A DNA stretch of 64,000 nucleotides. Source: Galbibacter kalidii (lineage in GTDB: Bacteria; Bacteroidota; Bacteroidia; Flavobacteriales; Flavobacteriaceae). Shown one piece after another: positions 1 to 9,373 of the stretch. A program made the translations under genes and the position numbers. The DNA is taken from the NCBI RefSeq assembly GCF_026241135.1, contig NZ_JAPFGA010000009.1, positions 62,001-126,000 on the forward strand. Reading direction: 5' to 3'. The first letter of the stretch is position 1. Each line of letters begins with the position of its first letter. The notes beneath the pieces were generated by a model. That model was not told the DNA's origin. It made no database searches and saw only the letters and a program-made list of their open reading frames with translations.

Positions 1-1
1 G

Positions 2-790
2 AAAGCACACATTATGGGGTTTGATGCAAACGAAGCGCATATGAATCGGGCTTTGGAGATCGGATTCATAGACGAAAAAGCATCTCCTGAGGATGTGAGC
101 AAAGCTGATGTTGTGATTGTTTCCATTCCGGTAAATGCATCTGTAAAACTGATTCCCGGATTATTGGACAAAGTAAAAGACAATGCTTTGGTTTTTGATG
201 TGGGCTCGACTAAATCACTTATTTGCAAAGCCTTGGAAGGCCACGAAAAACGACGAAATTTTTTAGCTACCCACCCGATTGCAGGAACCGAGTTTTCAGG
301 TCCCGAAGCAGCTGTCGAGGGGTTATTCCGGGGAAAGACCAATATTGTTTGTGAAGTGGAAAAAACCGCTTTCAAACTTCAGGAAAAAGCATTTGGGATT
401 TTTAATGATTTGGGGATGCGCATTTGCTATATGGAACCTAAATCGCACGACAAGCACATCGCTTATGTGTCGCATTTATCACACATAAGTTCGTTTATGC
501 TGGGGAAAACGGTTATTGAAAAGGAAAAAAACGAAAGGGATATTTTTGATATGGCCGGTAGTGGATTTGAAAGTACGGTGCGTCTGGCAAAAAGTTCGCC
601 CGAAATGTGGCAGCCTATTTTTGAACACAATAAAGAAAATGTAATAGAAACATTAGATGAATATATCGCCAACCTTCAAAAATTCAAAGAGTTGATGGAG
701 GCAGGCAACTTTGATGCCATTTATAAGGAAATGGCAGATACAAACAGAATTAAGGAAATATTAAAAGGAATTTCAATCAAAACTTCATAA
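2..790 (+). CDS. tyrA: Prephenate dehydrogenase, 5' end cut by window edge
   Basis: Oxidative decarboxylation of prephenate to 4-hydroxyphenylpyruvate in tyrosine synthesis, in the cytoplasm. The reading frame is open to the first base, so the gene starts outside the window; what is missing is the N-terminal glycine-rich dinucleotide-binding loop. Visible are the rest of the Rossmann domain (DVVIVSIPV, then VFDVGSTK), the family motif THPIAGTEFSG and the helical C-terminal dimerisation domain with SHLSHISSF. The ATG at 14 lies inside the Rossmann fold and is not the true start. The DAHP synthase/chorismate mutase gene follows 12 bp downstream, so the two are probably co-transcribed for aromatic amino acid synthesis. 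The family call is secure; the real start cannot be seen. Confidence 0.93.
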   Translation, partial: KAHIMGFDANEAHMNRALEIGFIDEKASPEDVSKADVVIVSIPVNASVKLIPGLLDKVKDNALVFDVGSTKSLICKALEGHEKRRNFLATHPIAGTEFSGPEAAVEGLFRGKTNIVCEVEKTAFKLQEKAFGIFNDLGMRICYMEPKSHDKHIAYVSHLSHISSFMLGKTVIEKEKNERDIFDMAGSGFESTVRLAKSSPEMWQPIFEHNKENVIETLDEYIANLQKFKELMEAGNFDAIYKEMADTNRIKEILKGISIKTS

Positions 791-802
791 GTAAATTAAA
801 AA

Positions 803-1885
803 ATGGAAAATTCAGCAGCACTTAGAACATGGTTAGACGAGATGAACTTAGACCATCCGTTGGTTATAGCGGGCCCATGTAGCGCAGAAACGGAAGAACA
901 GGTTTTAAAAATCGCACACGAGCTCAAAGATAGCGACGTAAATTACTACCGAGCGGGAATATGGAAACCGAGGACCAGACCGGGGAATTTTGAAGGCGTA
1001 GGCTCAATAGGATTAAAATGGCTTCAGAAAGTAAAAGAAGAAACCGGACTTAAAACAGCTACCGAGGTGGCAAACAGAAACCATGTCGAACTGGCATTGG
1101 AGCACGATGTAGATTTGTTGTGGATCGGAGCGCGTTCTACGGTGAGTCCGTTTATTGTTCAGGAGATTGCTGATGCTTTGGAAGGAACCGATAAGATCGT
1201 ATTGGTTAAAAACCCAGTTAACCCGGATCTTTCTTTGTGGTTGGGTGGTATCGAGCGTTTGTATAAGAAAAATATCAAAAAACTTGGGGTAATTCACAGA
1301 GGATTCTCTACTTATGAGAAAACAAAATACCGTAACATTCCGGAATGGCAGTTAGCGATCGAATTGCAGAACAAATTCCCTGATTTGCCTTTGGTTTGTG
1401 ATCCTTCACACATTACCGGAAAAAGGGATATGATCTTTGACGTGTCACAAGCAGCTTTGGACCTGAATTATGACGGTTTGATGATAGAAACCCATTTTGA
1501 TCCGGACAATGCGTGGAGTGATGCGGCTCAACAAGTAACACCAACGGCTTTGAAAGGTATCATGAGAGACTTGAAAATCAGAAAAGAAACCAATGAAGAA
1601 GCTGAATATAAAAGCAAATTGAGCAATCTACGAGCTCAGATCGATGTGATCGATAACGGTTTGGTGGAGAACATGGGCAAACGTATGAAGATTGCCGATG
1701 AGATCGGACAGTTGAAAAAGAGAAAAAACGTAGCGGTATTACAATCGCAACGATGGAATGAAATCTTAGGAAAAATGATTCTTGAAGGTGAAGAAAAGGG
1801 CTTGAGCGAAGAATTTATCTTGCGTATTTTCAAAGCCATCCATCAGGAATCAATCAATCATCAGGAGAAGATTATTAATGCTTAA
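803..1885 (+). CDS. Bifunctional 3-deoxy-7-phosphoheptulonate synthase / chorismate mutase (type II)
   Basis: Catalyses two steps of the shikimate route: condensation of PEP with erythrose 4-phosphate, and chorismate to prephenate. The 360-residue protein has a DAHP synthase barrel (about 1-265) with GPCSAET near residue 24, KPRTRPGNFEG near 55 and CDPSHITGKRD near 200. An AroQ-type helical chorismate mutase domain follows (about 270-355: LRAQIDVID, KRMKIADEIGQLKK, QRWNEIL). This fusion is typical of Bacteroidota; the C-terminal mutase probably also gives feedback control by prephenate (family knowledge). It sits 12 bp after tyrA and is closed by a clear terminator at 1907-1934. The ATG at 803 gives the expected N-terminus. 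Confidence 0.95.
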   Translation: MENSAALRTWLDEMNLDHPLVIAGPCSAETEEQVLKIAHELKDSDVNYYRAGIWKPRTRPGNFEGVGSIGLKWLQKVKEETGLKTATEVANRNHVELALEHDVDLLWIGARSTVSPFIVQEIADALEGTDKIVLVKNPVNPDLSLWLGGIERLYKKNIKKLGVIHRGFSTYEKTKYRNIPEWQLAIELQNKFPDLPLVCDPSHITGKRDMIFDVSQAALDLNYDGLMIETHFDPDNAWSDAAQQVTPTALKGIMRDLKIRKETNEEAEYKSKLSNLRAQIDVIDNGLVENMGKRMKIADEIGQLKKRKNVAVLQSQRWNEILGKMILEGEEKGLSEEFILRIFKAIHQESINHQEKIINA

Positions 1886-1906
1886 AATAAAAGCACAGAT
1901 TATGTT

Positions 1907-1934
1907 AAAGGCAGCTCTTTGAGTTGCCTTTTTT
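1907..1934 (+). terminator. Rho-independent terminator after DAHPS-CM
   Basis: Stem AAAGGCAGCTC / GAGTTGCCTTT with a TTT loop and one mismatch, followed by a T-run. It lies 22 bp after the stop codon and ends the tyrA-DAHPS transcript. Confidence 0.8.
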
Positions 1935-1989
1935 AATTTATACAGCAGAAAGTTGTTAATTTGCAACAGCAAATGATTATACATCATAA

Positions 1990-2940
1990 ATGACAGGAAT
2001 CGTATATAAATCAACCGGAAGTTGGTATAATGTAAAAGCTGAAGAGGGCACTTTTTATCAATGTAGGATAAAGGGGAAGTTCAGGATGCAAGGGATAAAA
2101 AGTACCAATCCGATTGCAGTGGGTGATGTGGTGGAATTCAATCTGGAAACTGTGGGCGATGAAACGCGGGGGGTCATTACAGACATTCACGACCGGAGAA
2201 ATTATATTATCCGGAAATCGGTCAACCTTTCCAAACGCACACATATCATTGCTGCAAATATTGATATTGCATTCTTGATGATTACCTTAAAAGATCCGGT
2301 GACCTTTACTGATTTTATCGATCGTTTTTTAGTGACTATAGAAGCTTATGATGTTAGACCGGTCTTGCTTTTTAACAAAATTGACACATATACTGAAGAA
2401 GAACTTTCCGATGTAAAATACCTGACAGAAGTTTATAGAAACATTGGTTATACCTGCATAGGGGTTTCAGCAAAAACAGGAAAGAATTTGGATCAGGTAA
2501 AAGAATTGATGATAGGGCAGACAAGCATTTTTTCGGGGCATTCCGGAGTAGGAAAATCTACTTTGATCAATTGTTTGGAGCCGACTCTGAAATTGAAGAC
2601 GGCCGAAATATCCGAACAACACAAACAAGGACTTCACACCACGACCTTTGCAGAGATGTATGATCTTAGCTTCGATGCTCGCATTATCGATACACCGGGA
2701 ATAAAAGGTTTTGGAATCGTCAACATGGAACGATATGAGATTGGTGATTATTTCCCGGAATTTTTTGAGCGTAAGAGCGCGTGTAAATTCAACAATTGCC
2801 TGCATATAGATGAGCCGAAATGTGCCGTGAAAGCGGCGCTTGAAAACAATGAGATCGCATGGAGCAGATACAAGAGTTATTTGCAAATACTGGAAGGGGA
2901 AGACGAAAATTACAGAACTGATATTTACGGAGAGAATTAA
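1990..2940 (+). CDS. rsgA: Ribosome small-subunit-dependent GTPase RsgA
   Basis: Circularly permuted GTPase that checks late 30S maturation. An N-terminal OB-fold (about 1-70) is followed by the permuted G motifs: G4 NKID at 129-132, G1 GHSGVGKST at 183-191 and G3 DTPG at 234-237. The C-terminal zinc site has C265, C270, H272 and C278. The HTTTF segment (216-220) matches the switch region of the family. Length 316 aa is normal. It stands alone between the DAHPS terminator and a GC-rich repeat. Confidence 0.95.
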   Translation: MTGIVYKSTGSWYNVKAEEGTFYQCRIKGKFRMQGIKSTNPIAVGDVVEFNLETVGDETRGVITDIHDRRNYIIRKSVNLSKRTHIIAANIDIAFLMITLKDPVTFTDFIDRFLVTIEAYDVRPVLLFNKIDTYTEEELSDVKYLTEVYRNIGYTCIGVSAKTGKNLDQVKELMIGQTSIFSGHSGVGKSTLINCLEPTLKLKTAEISEQHKQGLHTTTFAEMYDLSFDARIIDTPGIKGFGIVNMERYEIGDYFPEFFERKSACKFNNCLHIDEPKCAVKAALENNEIAWSRYKSYLQILEGEDENYRTDIYGEN

Positions 2941-2942
2941 AG

Positions 2943-3031
2943 CCCTCCCCTAACCCCTCCCGAAGGGAGGGAGATTATAAAAACTAATTTGCCCTAACTC
3001 CTCCCCGCCTCAGGCGGGAGGTTGGGAGGGG
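2943..3031. repeat. GC-rich intergenic palindromes (CCCTCCC...GGGAGGG)
   Basis: Two adjacent inverted repeats between rsgA and dtd: CCCTCCC/GGGAGGG near 2957-2972 and CTCCCCGCCT/AGGCGGGAG near 3000-3020. The outer arms can also pair (CCCCTAACCCCTCCC with GGGAGGTTGGGAGGGG). They stand out from the AT-rich surroundings. A related C/G-rich stretch lies at 17441-17491. Probably members of a dispersed REP-like family; they may also act as a transcript end. Confidence 0.6.
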
Positions 3032-3054
3032 ATCATAAACATTTAACACAACAA

Positions 3055-3507
3055 ATGCGTGCAGTTATACAACGGGTAAGTCAGGCCAGTGTCACCATAA
3101 ACGGAAAAGAAAGATCAGTTATTGATAAGGGATTACTTATCCTACTCGGAATTGAAAATGCAGATGGTCAAGAAGACATCACCTGGTTGGTGAAGAAAAT
3201 ATGCGGATTACGGATTTTCAACGACGGGAATGGAGTGATGAATCACTCTGTAAAAGATGTTGATGGGGATGTTATCGTGGTGAGTCAGTTTACTTTGCAT
3301 GCCTCTACTAAAAAGGGGAACCGGCCATCGTATATCAAAGCTGCAAAACCGGATATTGCTATTCCACTTTATGAAGCTTTTGTTCAAGAAATGGAAACAG
3401 GGCTTGGAAAAAAAGTAGGCACGGGAGAATTTGGGGCAGATATGAAAGTATCCCTGCTGAATGATGGTCCTGTAACCATAATAATTGATACAAAAAATCG
3501 GCATTAA
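3055..3507 (+). CDS. dtd: D-aminoacyl-tRNA deacylase
   Basis: Hydrolyses D-aminoacyl-tRNAs (and Gly-tRNA-Ala) in the cytoplasm to prevent D-residue incorporation. The start at ATG 3055 gives the family N-terminus MRAVIQRV; the frame extends upstream to a TTG at 3022, but those extra residues come from the repeat and are not part of the family. Both signatures are present: SQFTLHA (active-site strand) and NDGPVT near the C-terminus (cross-subunit GP motif). At 150 aa it is full length. Its stop codon is the first part of a dispersed repeat (see 3506-3614). Confidence 0.95.
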   Translation: MRAVIQRVSQASVTINGKERSVIDKGLLILLGIENADGQEDITWLVKKICGLRIFNDGNGVMNHSVKDVDGDVIVVSQFTLHASTKKGNRPSYIKAAKPDIAIPLYEAFVQEMETGLGKKVGTGEFGADMKVSLLNDGPVTIIIDTKNRH

Positions 3508-3614
3508 TCCCACTAAGTGGGTTTAATTTACCTGAACCATCGGGACTGCATCGAGAAGAAATAAGGTTTTTTTGTTTTAATAATTTGTGGGCCTGCCTTT
3601 GTCGGCAGACAGGC
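3506..3614. repeat. Composite intergenic repeat, copy A
   Basis: Begins in the dtd stop codon with AATCCCACTAAGTGGG (3506-3521) and ends with the palindromic GCCTG...CAGGC block at 3591-3614. The 16-mer recurs with one or two changes at 27025-27040 and 51139-51154, each time followed by a CCTG/CAGG palindrome block. The CCCACTAAGTGGG hairpin may also terminate dtd transcription. Confidence 0.6.
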
Positions 3615-3708
3615 TTGACCCGAGGGAGTTGATAGATAGTTAACACCTATTTTCTTTTTATTTAGGAAAATTTGTTTATTTTTAAAACCTAAACAATACC
3701 TAACCTGA

Positions 3709-5631
3709 ATGCTTCTTAAATATTTCATGGCTATAGTTTGCTATATAGCCGTCGTGAGTTATTCCTTTTCACAGGATTCGGAATATCAGTCTATTTTATT
3801 TAAAGACGAACTGAAAAAAGATGCAGATGCTATCGTTAGACAGGATAGTATGCACATAGAGATTTCTTCATATAAAGACATGGAAATCACTAAAGAATAT
3901 GTGATTACTGTTTTTAACAAAGCAGGAAATAGGTATGTTAGAATTGGTGAAGGCTATGACAAAGAACGGTCGATAAAATCTATTGAGGCTGTGGTCTATG
4001 ACCGAATAGGGAATGTTGTAAAAAGAATAAAAAAGAGGGATTTCAAAGACCGAAGTGCAGTTTCTAACGGTACGCTGTATTCAGATTCGAGGGTTTTATA
4101 TTACGATTACACACCGACTTTCTATCCGTACACTATAAAATTTGTAAGCACAGTAAAGACTGCAAACACAGTTTTCATTCCAAATTGGTATTTTATCAGC
4201 GGATATAATTTGAGTGTCGAAAAGAGTGATCTCCACATCGTCTATAATGAGTCTGATATGGAACTCTTACTGAAAGAAGACAACCTTGAAGCTTATGATA
4301 TTGAAAAAGAGATAACAACCAACAGTATTATATACAAAGCAAGATCCTTGCCAGCCATAAAAAGTGAAGAATTGGCTCCGGAATTCCCGAAAATTGCCCC
4401 AAAACTACAAATTACTTCAAATCATTTTAATATTGACGGAGTAGAAGGGTATGCAGGCAATTGGAGCGAACTGGGAAAATGGATGTATGATAAAATACTG
4501 ATCAACAGGGATCAACTTCCTGAAAGTACAGTAGCCAAAGCAAAAGCACTGGTAAAAGACATTGACGATCCGTATTTAAAAGCGAAGAAGATATACGAAT
4601 TTGTTCAAGAACAAACCCGCTATATAAGTGTGCAAGTGGGTATTGGAGGAATACAACCCATAACTGCTGAAGAAGTGGATAGGGTAAAATATGGTGACTG
4701 TAAAGGACTTACCAATTATACCAGATCTTTGTTGGCCGAAGTAGGGATTGAGTCTTATTACACTCATGTGGAAGCCGGAAGCGAAATTGTGGATTTTGAA
4801 ACGGAATTTGCTTCCCTTGAACAAGGGAATCATGCGATATTGGCCATTCCATACAACGATAATTATTGTTGGATAGATTGTACTTCGAGGCTGCTTCCGT
4901 TTAATTTCATAGGTGATTTTACTGATAACAGGAATGTTTTGGTGATGAAACCAGAGGGAGGTGAAATCGTAAAAACCGCTTCCTATCTGAATGAAGATAA
5001 CCTCATGGTCAATCAGGGTATGTTTCAATTGAATGAAGACGGATCCATAGATGCAGAGGTGGATATCTTGACAAAAGGGGTGCTTTATGACAACCATTTT
5101 TATCTGGAAACAAGATCACAAGAAGACATTGATAAGTTCTATAAGCAATATTGGAACTACATCAACAATATGTCGATAGCGTCTTTTGAATTTGAAAATG
5201 ATAAGGATTCGATTTCATTTTCAGAAAATGTAAAATTCTCTGCGGAAAAATACGCTTCTATTTCAGGAGACCGCATTATTTTTAATATAAACGCCTTCGA
5301 TCGCAATTCTTATGTTCCGGATCGATACCGAAACAGGACAACCCCATTCGAGATACAAAGAGGGTATATGTATAAAGATAGTATTACTATCAAACTTCCC
5401 AAAGGTTACACTATTGAAGCCATGTCTGAAGGGGAAAAGATAGAAAATGAGTTTGGTACATACGAATACGAGATCAGTAAAATGAACGATAATGAACTTC
5501 TATACCGTAAACAGTTCTTATTGAGAAAAGGGAGTTACTCAAAAGGAGATTACGATTCATATAGGACGTTCAGAAGAAAAACCGCTAAACTGGAAAATCA
5601 AAAAATTGTCTTGATAAAACAACAATCTTAA
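3709..5631 (+). CDS. DUF3857 transglutaminase-like protein with intact catalytic triad
   Basis: Exported 640-residue protein; the signal peptide (residues 1-21) ends near YSFSQ. An N-terminal DUF3857 domain (about 40-240) is followed by a transglutaminase-like core (about 275-400). The papain-type triad is visible: C331 in KYGDCKG, H375 in GNHAI and D390 in WIDCTS. A C-terminal beta-rich part completes the protein. The substrate is unknown; such proteins are common in Bacteroidota and are probably periplasmic or surface-bound. It lies 23 bp upstream of a paralogue that has lost the same catalytic residues, so the two probably form one transcription unit and may act together (inference). Confidence 0.85.
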   Translation: MLLKYFMAIVCYIAVVSYSFSQDSEYQSILFKDELKKDADAIVRQDSMHIEISSYKDMEITKEYVITVFNKAGNRYVRIGEGYDKERSIKSIEAVVYDRIGNVVKRIKKRDFKDRSAVSNGTLYSDSRVLYYDYTPTFYPYTIKFVSTVKTANTVFIPNWYFISGYNLSVEKSDLHIVYNESDMELLLKEDNLEAYDIEKEITTNSIIYKARSLPAIKSEELAPEFPKIAPKLQITSNHFNIDGVEGYAGNWSELGKWMYDKILINRDQLPESTVAKAKALVKDIDDPYLKAKKIYEFVQEQTRYISVQVGIGGIQPITAEEVDRVKYGDCKGLTNYTRSLLAEVGIESYYTHVEAGSEIVDFETEFASLEQGNHAILAIPYNDNYCWIDCTSRLLPFNFIGDFTDNRNVLVMKPEGGEIVKTASYLNEDNLMVNQGMFQLNEDGSIDAEVDILTKGVLYDNHFYLETRSQEDIDKFYKQYWNYINNMSIASFEFENDKDSISFSENVKFSAEKYASISGDRIIFNINAFDRNSYVPDRYRNRTTPFEIQRGYMYKDSITIKLPKGYTIEAMSEGEKIENEFGTYEYEISKMNDNELLYRKQFLLRKGSYSKGDYDSYRTFRRKTAKLENQKIVLIKQQS

Positions 5632-5654
5632 AACAACCTAAACTACTACCTAAA

Positions 5655-7670
5655 ATGAAAAAAACGATCATACTACTATTGTTCTGTCTTTTAACAGTAA
5701 ATGTCATTGTCGCACAGAATTATAAGTTTGGAAAGGTATCCAAAGAAGAGCTTGAGTCCAAAGTCCATAAGAAAGATTCTTCAGCTGTTGCATCTGTTTT
5801 ATATGAAGATCATCGCTCTTATGTTGAATATTTCCAAAATCAGGGATTCATGTTGATTACTACAGTTCATAAAAGAATCAAGATATATGATGAAAAAGGA
5901 TTTGGTTATGGAACAGACAAGGTGTTTTTGTATAACGGAGATAGCGATAAGGAAAAAATTTCTTCTATAAAAGGATATACCTATAATTTAGAAAAAGGCA
6001 AGGTCAAGGATACCAAATTGTCAAAAGACGGAATCTTTGAAAATGAAGAATCTCAGTATTGGAACAGTGAAACATTTACGTTTCCTAATTTGAAAGAAGG
6101 GAGCGTGATAGAATATGAATACAAAATCATATCCCCTTTCCTTACCAATGTTCGTGAAGTTCAGATTCAGCGTGAAATTCCGGTTGATAAACTGGATGCG
6201 AAATTTGAGTTCCCCGAATATTTTTACTTTAAACCCCAGGTAAAAGGATTTTATCTTTTTAAGGTTGATAAAAGTGCTAAGAACGGATCTATTAATTTTA
6301 CGACCAAAAACAGACAGCCATCGGGATGGTCTTCTGGACCTACCAGTTTTAGCAATAATAAGGTATCCTATATAATTAATGTGAATAGCATTTCCGTAGA
6401 AGATGTCCCAGCATTGAAAGATGAACCCTATGTCAACAATATCGACAACTACAGAGCGAGTATAGATTTTGAGCTTTCCTATGTCAAGTTTCCGAATGAA
6501 TCTACTGAATATTATTCCACTACTTGGGAAGCTGTTGCAAAAAAGATATATGAGTATGATGGCTTTGGTGATGAATTGAAAAAAACGAGATATTATGAAA
6601 GCGCTATAGATGCCTTGATGGCCAAAGCAAGTAATACAAGTGAGAAAATAGGATTGATCTATACTTTTGTTAAAAATAAAATGGCATGGAACAAGAACAA
6701 TGGTTTTACTTGTGACAACGGAGTTAGAAAAGCATATAAAGAAAGTACTGGCAATGTAGCTGATATCAATTTGATGCTCACATCTATGCTGAATTATGCC
6801 GGAGTTGAAGCCTATCCTGTGTTGGTGAGTACACGTTCTCATGGAATTCCACTGTTTCCAACTCAAGACGGATTTAATTATGTGATAGCAGTGGCAAAAA
6901 TAAATGATGCTTGGGTGACCATGGATGCTACTGATAAATATGCATCTCCAAATATATTGCCTGAGCGTGCATTGAATTGGATGGGGAGAATAATTAGAAA
7001 AGACGGGAACTCCATGCAGATAGACCTTACTCCCAAGCATGTGTCCAAACGTTTGGTGTTTATGAATGTGAATCTTTCAGAAGAAGGTGATGTAGAGGGT
7101 AAGATAAGACGTCAGTATTTTGATCATAATGCGTTTAATTTTAGAGCAAGGAACAATCATATTGATGGAGAAGAATATTTGGAATCATTGGAGAACAAAT
7201 TGGGTGGAATAGAAGTGAATGATTATAAAGTTGACAACAAATTAGACATTCAAAAACCGGTAGTAGAGCAATTTGGTTTTTATAAAGAGAGCGCCTGTGA
7301 TATGATTGGGGATAAAATGTATCTTTCGCCACTGCTTTTTTATACGGAAGAAGAGAATCCCTTTAAATTGGAAAAAAGGGAATTCCCAATAGATTTTTCA
7401 TACCCTACAAAAGATCAATTAAGGATCAATGTGAAAATACCTGAGGGGTATAAAATAGAATCGATGCCCGAACCTGTTAAGTTGGCCCTGCCGGACAACA
7501 TAGGAAATTTCTTGTATCATGTGGCTGAAAGTGCCGGAGTAATACAATTGCTCGTGGATTTTGAAATTAATACTGCAATCGTTCCATCACTTTATTATGA
7601 GACAATAAAGCAGTACTTTAGCACAGTGGTTGAAAAGGAAACAGAAAAAATAGTACTCAGTCAGATATAA
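5655..7670 (+). CDS. DUF3857 transglutaminase-like protein lacking catalytic Cys and His
   Basis: 671-residue exported protein (signal peptide about 1-20, ending VIVAQ) with the same order of domains as its upstream neighbour: DUF3857 (about 40-250) and a transglutaminase fold (about 320-430). The catalytic positions differ: the nucleophile is V368 in STGNVAD, the His position is Y409 in FNYVI, and only D424 (TMDATD) is kept. It should therefore be a pseudoenzyme, perhaps a binding or scaffold partner (inference). The gene for a MazG-like protein starts 1 bp after its stop, suggesting translational coupling. The family name is secure; the biological role is unknown. Confidence 0.82.
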   Translation: MKKTIILLLFCLLTVNVIVAQNYKFGKVSKEELESKVHKKDSSAVASVLYEDHRSYVEYFQNQGFMLITTVHKRIKIYDEKGFGYGTDKVFLYNGDSDKEKISSIKGYTYNLEKGKVKDTKLSKDGIFENEESQYWNSETFTFPNLKEGSVIEYEYKIISPFLTNVREVQIQREIPVDKLDAKFEFPEYFYFKPQVKGFYLFKVDKSAKNGSINFTTKNRQPSGWSSGPTSFSNNKVSYIINVNSISVEDVPALKDEPYVNNIDNYRASIDFELSYVKFPNESTEYYSTTWEAVAKKIYEYDGFGDELKKTRYYESAIDALMAKASNTSEKIGLIYTFVKNKMAWNKNNGFTCDNGVRKAYKESTGNVADINLMLTSMLNYAGVEAYPVLVSTRSHGIPLFPTQDGFNYVIAVAKINDAWVTMDATDKYASPNILPERALNWMGRIIRKDGNSMQIDLTPKHVSKRLVFMNVNLSEEGDVEGKIRRQYFDHNAFNFRARNNHIDGEEYLESLENKLGGIEVNDYKVDNKLDIQKPVVEQFGFYKESACDMIGDKMYLSPLLFYTEEENPFKLEKREFPIDFSYPTKDQLRINVKIPEGYKIESMPEPVKLALPDNIGNFLYHVAESAGVIQLLVDFEINTAIVPSLYYETIKQYFSTVVEKETEKIVLSQI

Positions 7671-7671
7671 A

Positions 7672-7998
7672 ATGAACATTGAAAACGCACAACTGGAAGT
7701 TGATAAATGGATAAAAGAACACGGCGTTCGTTATTTTAACGAGTTGACCAATATGGCACAGCTTACAGAAGAAGTAGGTGAAGTGGCCCGAATTATAGCC
7801 CGTCGGTATGGTGAGCAGAGTGAAAAAGAAAGCGACAAGGACAAAGATTTGGGCGAAGAACTGGCCGATGTGGTTTTTGTAGTCTTGTGCTTGGCCAATC
7901 AAACCGGGATCGATCTGCAAGCTGCTTTTGAAAAAAAAATGGATGAAAAAGCAAAACGCGACCACGACAGGCACCACAATAACGAAAAGCTTAAATAA
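7672..7998 (+). CDS. MazG-like nucleotide pyrophosphohydrolase
   Basis: Small all-alpha NTP pyrophosphatase of the MazG superfamily (108 aa, single domain). The two metal-binding helices are visible: TEEVGEVARI near 30-39 and DLGEELADVVF near 60-70, which give the EExxE and ExxD type ligands. It probably cleaves a (d)NTP to NMP and PPi; which nucleotide cannot be read from the sequence. It starts 1 bp after the DUF3857 gene and is followed by a strong terminator at 8011-8038, so it is the last gene of that transcript. Confidence 0.88.
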   Translation: MNIENAQLEVDKWIKEHGVRYFNELTNMAQLTEEVGEVARIIARRYGEQSEKESDKDKDLGEELADVVFVVLCLANQTGIDLQAAFEKKMDEKAKRDHDRHHNNEKLK

Positions 7999-8010
7999 AT
8001 GTTATGTTCT

Positions 8011-8038
8011 GATTCCCGCTTTTGCGGGAATCTTTTTT
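8011..8038 (+). terminator. Rho-independent terminator after MazG-like gene
   Basis: Perfect 9-bp stem GATTCCCGC / GCGGGAATC with a TTTT loop, followed by six T. It is 12 bp past the stop codon. Confidence 0.85.
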
Positions 8039-8074
8039 AAATTTACACCTTCGTTTCATTTAAAAACAAAGTAA

Positions 8075-9304
8075 GTGGATTTACACCTTCAATCTTCAAC
8101 AACAAAACTGTCCCAAAATATAAAAATCACAGGTTCAAAAAGTGAGAGTAACCGAGCGTTATTACTCCAAGCATTGTATCCAAATATCAGCATTGAGAAC
8201 CTTTCAAACTCTGATGATTCCCGGGTCATGGAAGAAGGATTGAAGGTAGAGCAGGGGGAAGTGGATATCCACCATGCGGGAACAGCCATGCGTTTTCTCA
8301 CTGCTTTTTTTGCTACACAAGCGGGACGGGAAGTGACGTTAACAGGCTCGAAACGTATGAAAGAACGTCCGGTAAAGATTTTGGTGGAGGCTTTACGTCA
8401 GTTAGGAGCAGATGTGGAATATGAATTGAACGAAGGTTATCCGCCTTTAAATATCAAAGGGAAAAAAATAACAAAACACAAAGTGTCGTTGGCAGCCAAT
8501 GTGAGCAGTCAATATATTTCAGCCTTGTTGTTGGTGGCGCCAACTTTGGAAAATGGCTTAGAACTCACCTTGGAAGGGAAAATCACTTCAGTCCCGTATA
8601 TAAAAATGACCTTGGCTTTACTGAATGAAATAGGGGTGCAGACCCGTTTTGAAGGCAATGTAATCACGGTAGCCCCAATGACCGAAAATCCGAAGAAAAC
8701 CATTGTAGTGGAATCAGATTGGAGTTCGGCTTCCTATTTTTACAGTATTGTGGCCTTGTGCGATGTAGGTTCGGAAATCAGTTTGTCCAGCTACAAGGAA
8801 AACAGTTTACAGGGGGATAGTGTTTTACAGGAGATTTATAAACAGTTTGGTGTGGAAACCAGCTTCGACGGACATACGATTAGCTTGAAAAAAACGGCTG
8901 AAGCAGACTTAAACAAAACCATAAAGATTGACTTGGCCAATGCTCCCGATATTGCACAGACAATTTCAGTGAGCTGTTTTGGTTTGGGGTTAAAATGTGA
9001 GCTCTCAGGCTTGCATACCTTGAAAATCAAGGAAACCGACCGCTTGGAAGCCTTAAAAACCGAACTTTCAAAATTGGGGGCAGATATTAAAGTAACCGAT
9101 AAAGAATTATTTTTAGAACCCTCGAAAACCATCAATGAAAAAGTAGGCATCGATACTTATAACGACCATAGAATGGCGATGGCTTTTGCTCCTTTGGCTT
9201 TAAGGGCGCCTATTGTTATCAACGATGCTGAAGTAGTATCAAAATCCTATCCCGATTTTTGGAAAGATATGGAGGCCTTGGAGATAACAGTTGAGAATTT
9301 GTAG
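8075..9304 (+). CDS. aroA: 3-phosphoshikimate 1-carboxyvinyltransferase (EPSP synthase)
   Basis: Transfers the enolpyruvyl group of PEP to shikimate 3-phosphate. GTG start; 409 aa. Conserved stretches include GSKSESNRALLL (substrate binding, near residue 20), AGTAMRFLT (near 70), KERPVKILVEALRQLGA, SDWSSASYF (near 212), KETDRLEAL and the C-terminal DTYNDHRMAMAFAPLAL. In the AGTAMR loop the residue after Arg is Phe where E. coli has Pro (P101), which lies next to the PEP/glyphosate pocket. It belongs to the aromatic pathway of tyrA and DAHPS-CM but is separately transcribed. Confidence 0.95.
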   Translation: MDLHLQSSTTKLSQNIKITGSKSESNRALLLQALYPNISIENLSNSDDSRVMEEGLKVEQGEVDIHHAGTAMRFLTAFFATQAGREVTLTGSKRMKERPVKILVEALRQLGADVEYELNEGYPPLNIKGKKITKHKVSLAANVSSQYISALLLVAPTLENGLELTLEGKITSVPYIKMTLALLNEIGVQTRFEGNVITVAPMTENPKKTIVVESDWSSASYFYSIVALCDVGSEISLSSYKENSLQGDSVLQEIYKQFGVETSFDGHTISLKKTAEADLNKTIKIDLANAPDIAQTISVSCFGLGLKCELSGLHTLKIKETDRLEALKTELSKLGADIKVTDKELFLEPSKTINEKVGIDTYNDHRMAMAFAPLALRAPIVINDAEVVSKSYPDFWKDMEALEITVENL

Positions 9305-9373
9305 AATACCCAATATTAGAATTGATTTTCAAAGCGTTATCTGCAACAATTTTATAAATAATTGTTGTTTTCC

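Noticed and set aside
3022-3054. Extended N-terminus of dtd from TTG 3022
   Set aside because: The added residues come from the C/G-rich repeat; the family starts at MRAVIQRV (3055).
6021-7040. 339-codon open frame on the minus strand
   Set aside because: It lies wholly antisense to the DUF3857 gene, has no recognisable domain and a composition of a shadow frame (rich in His, Cys, Ile).
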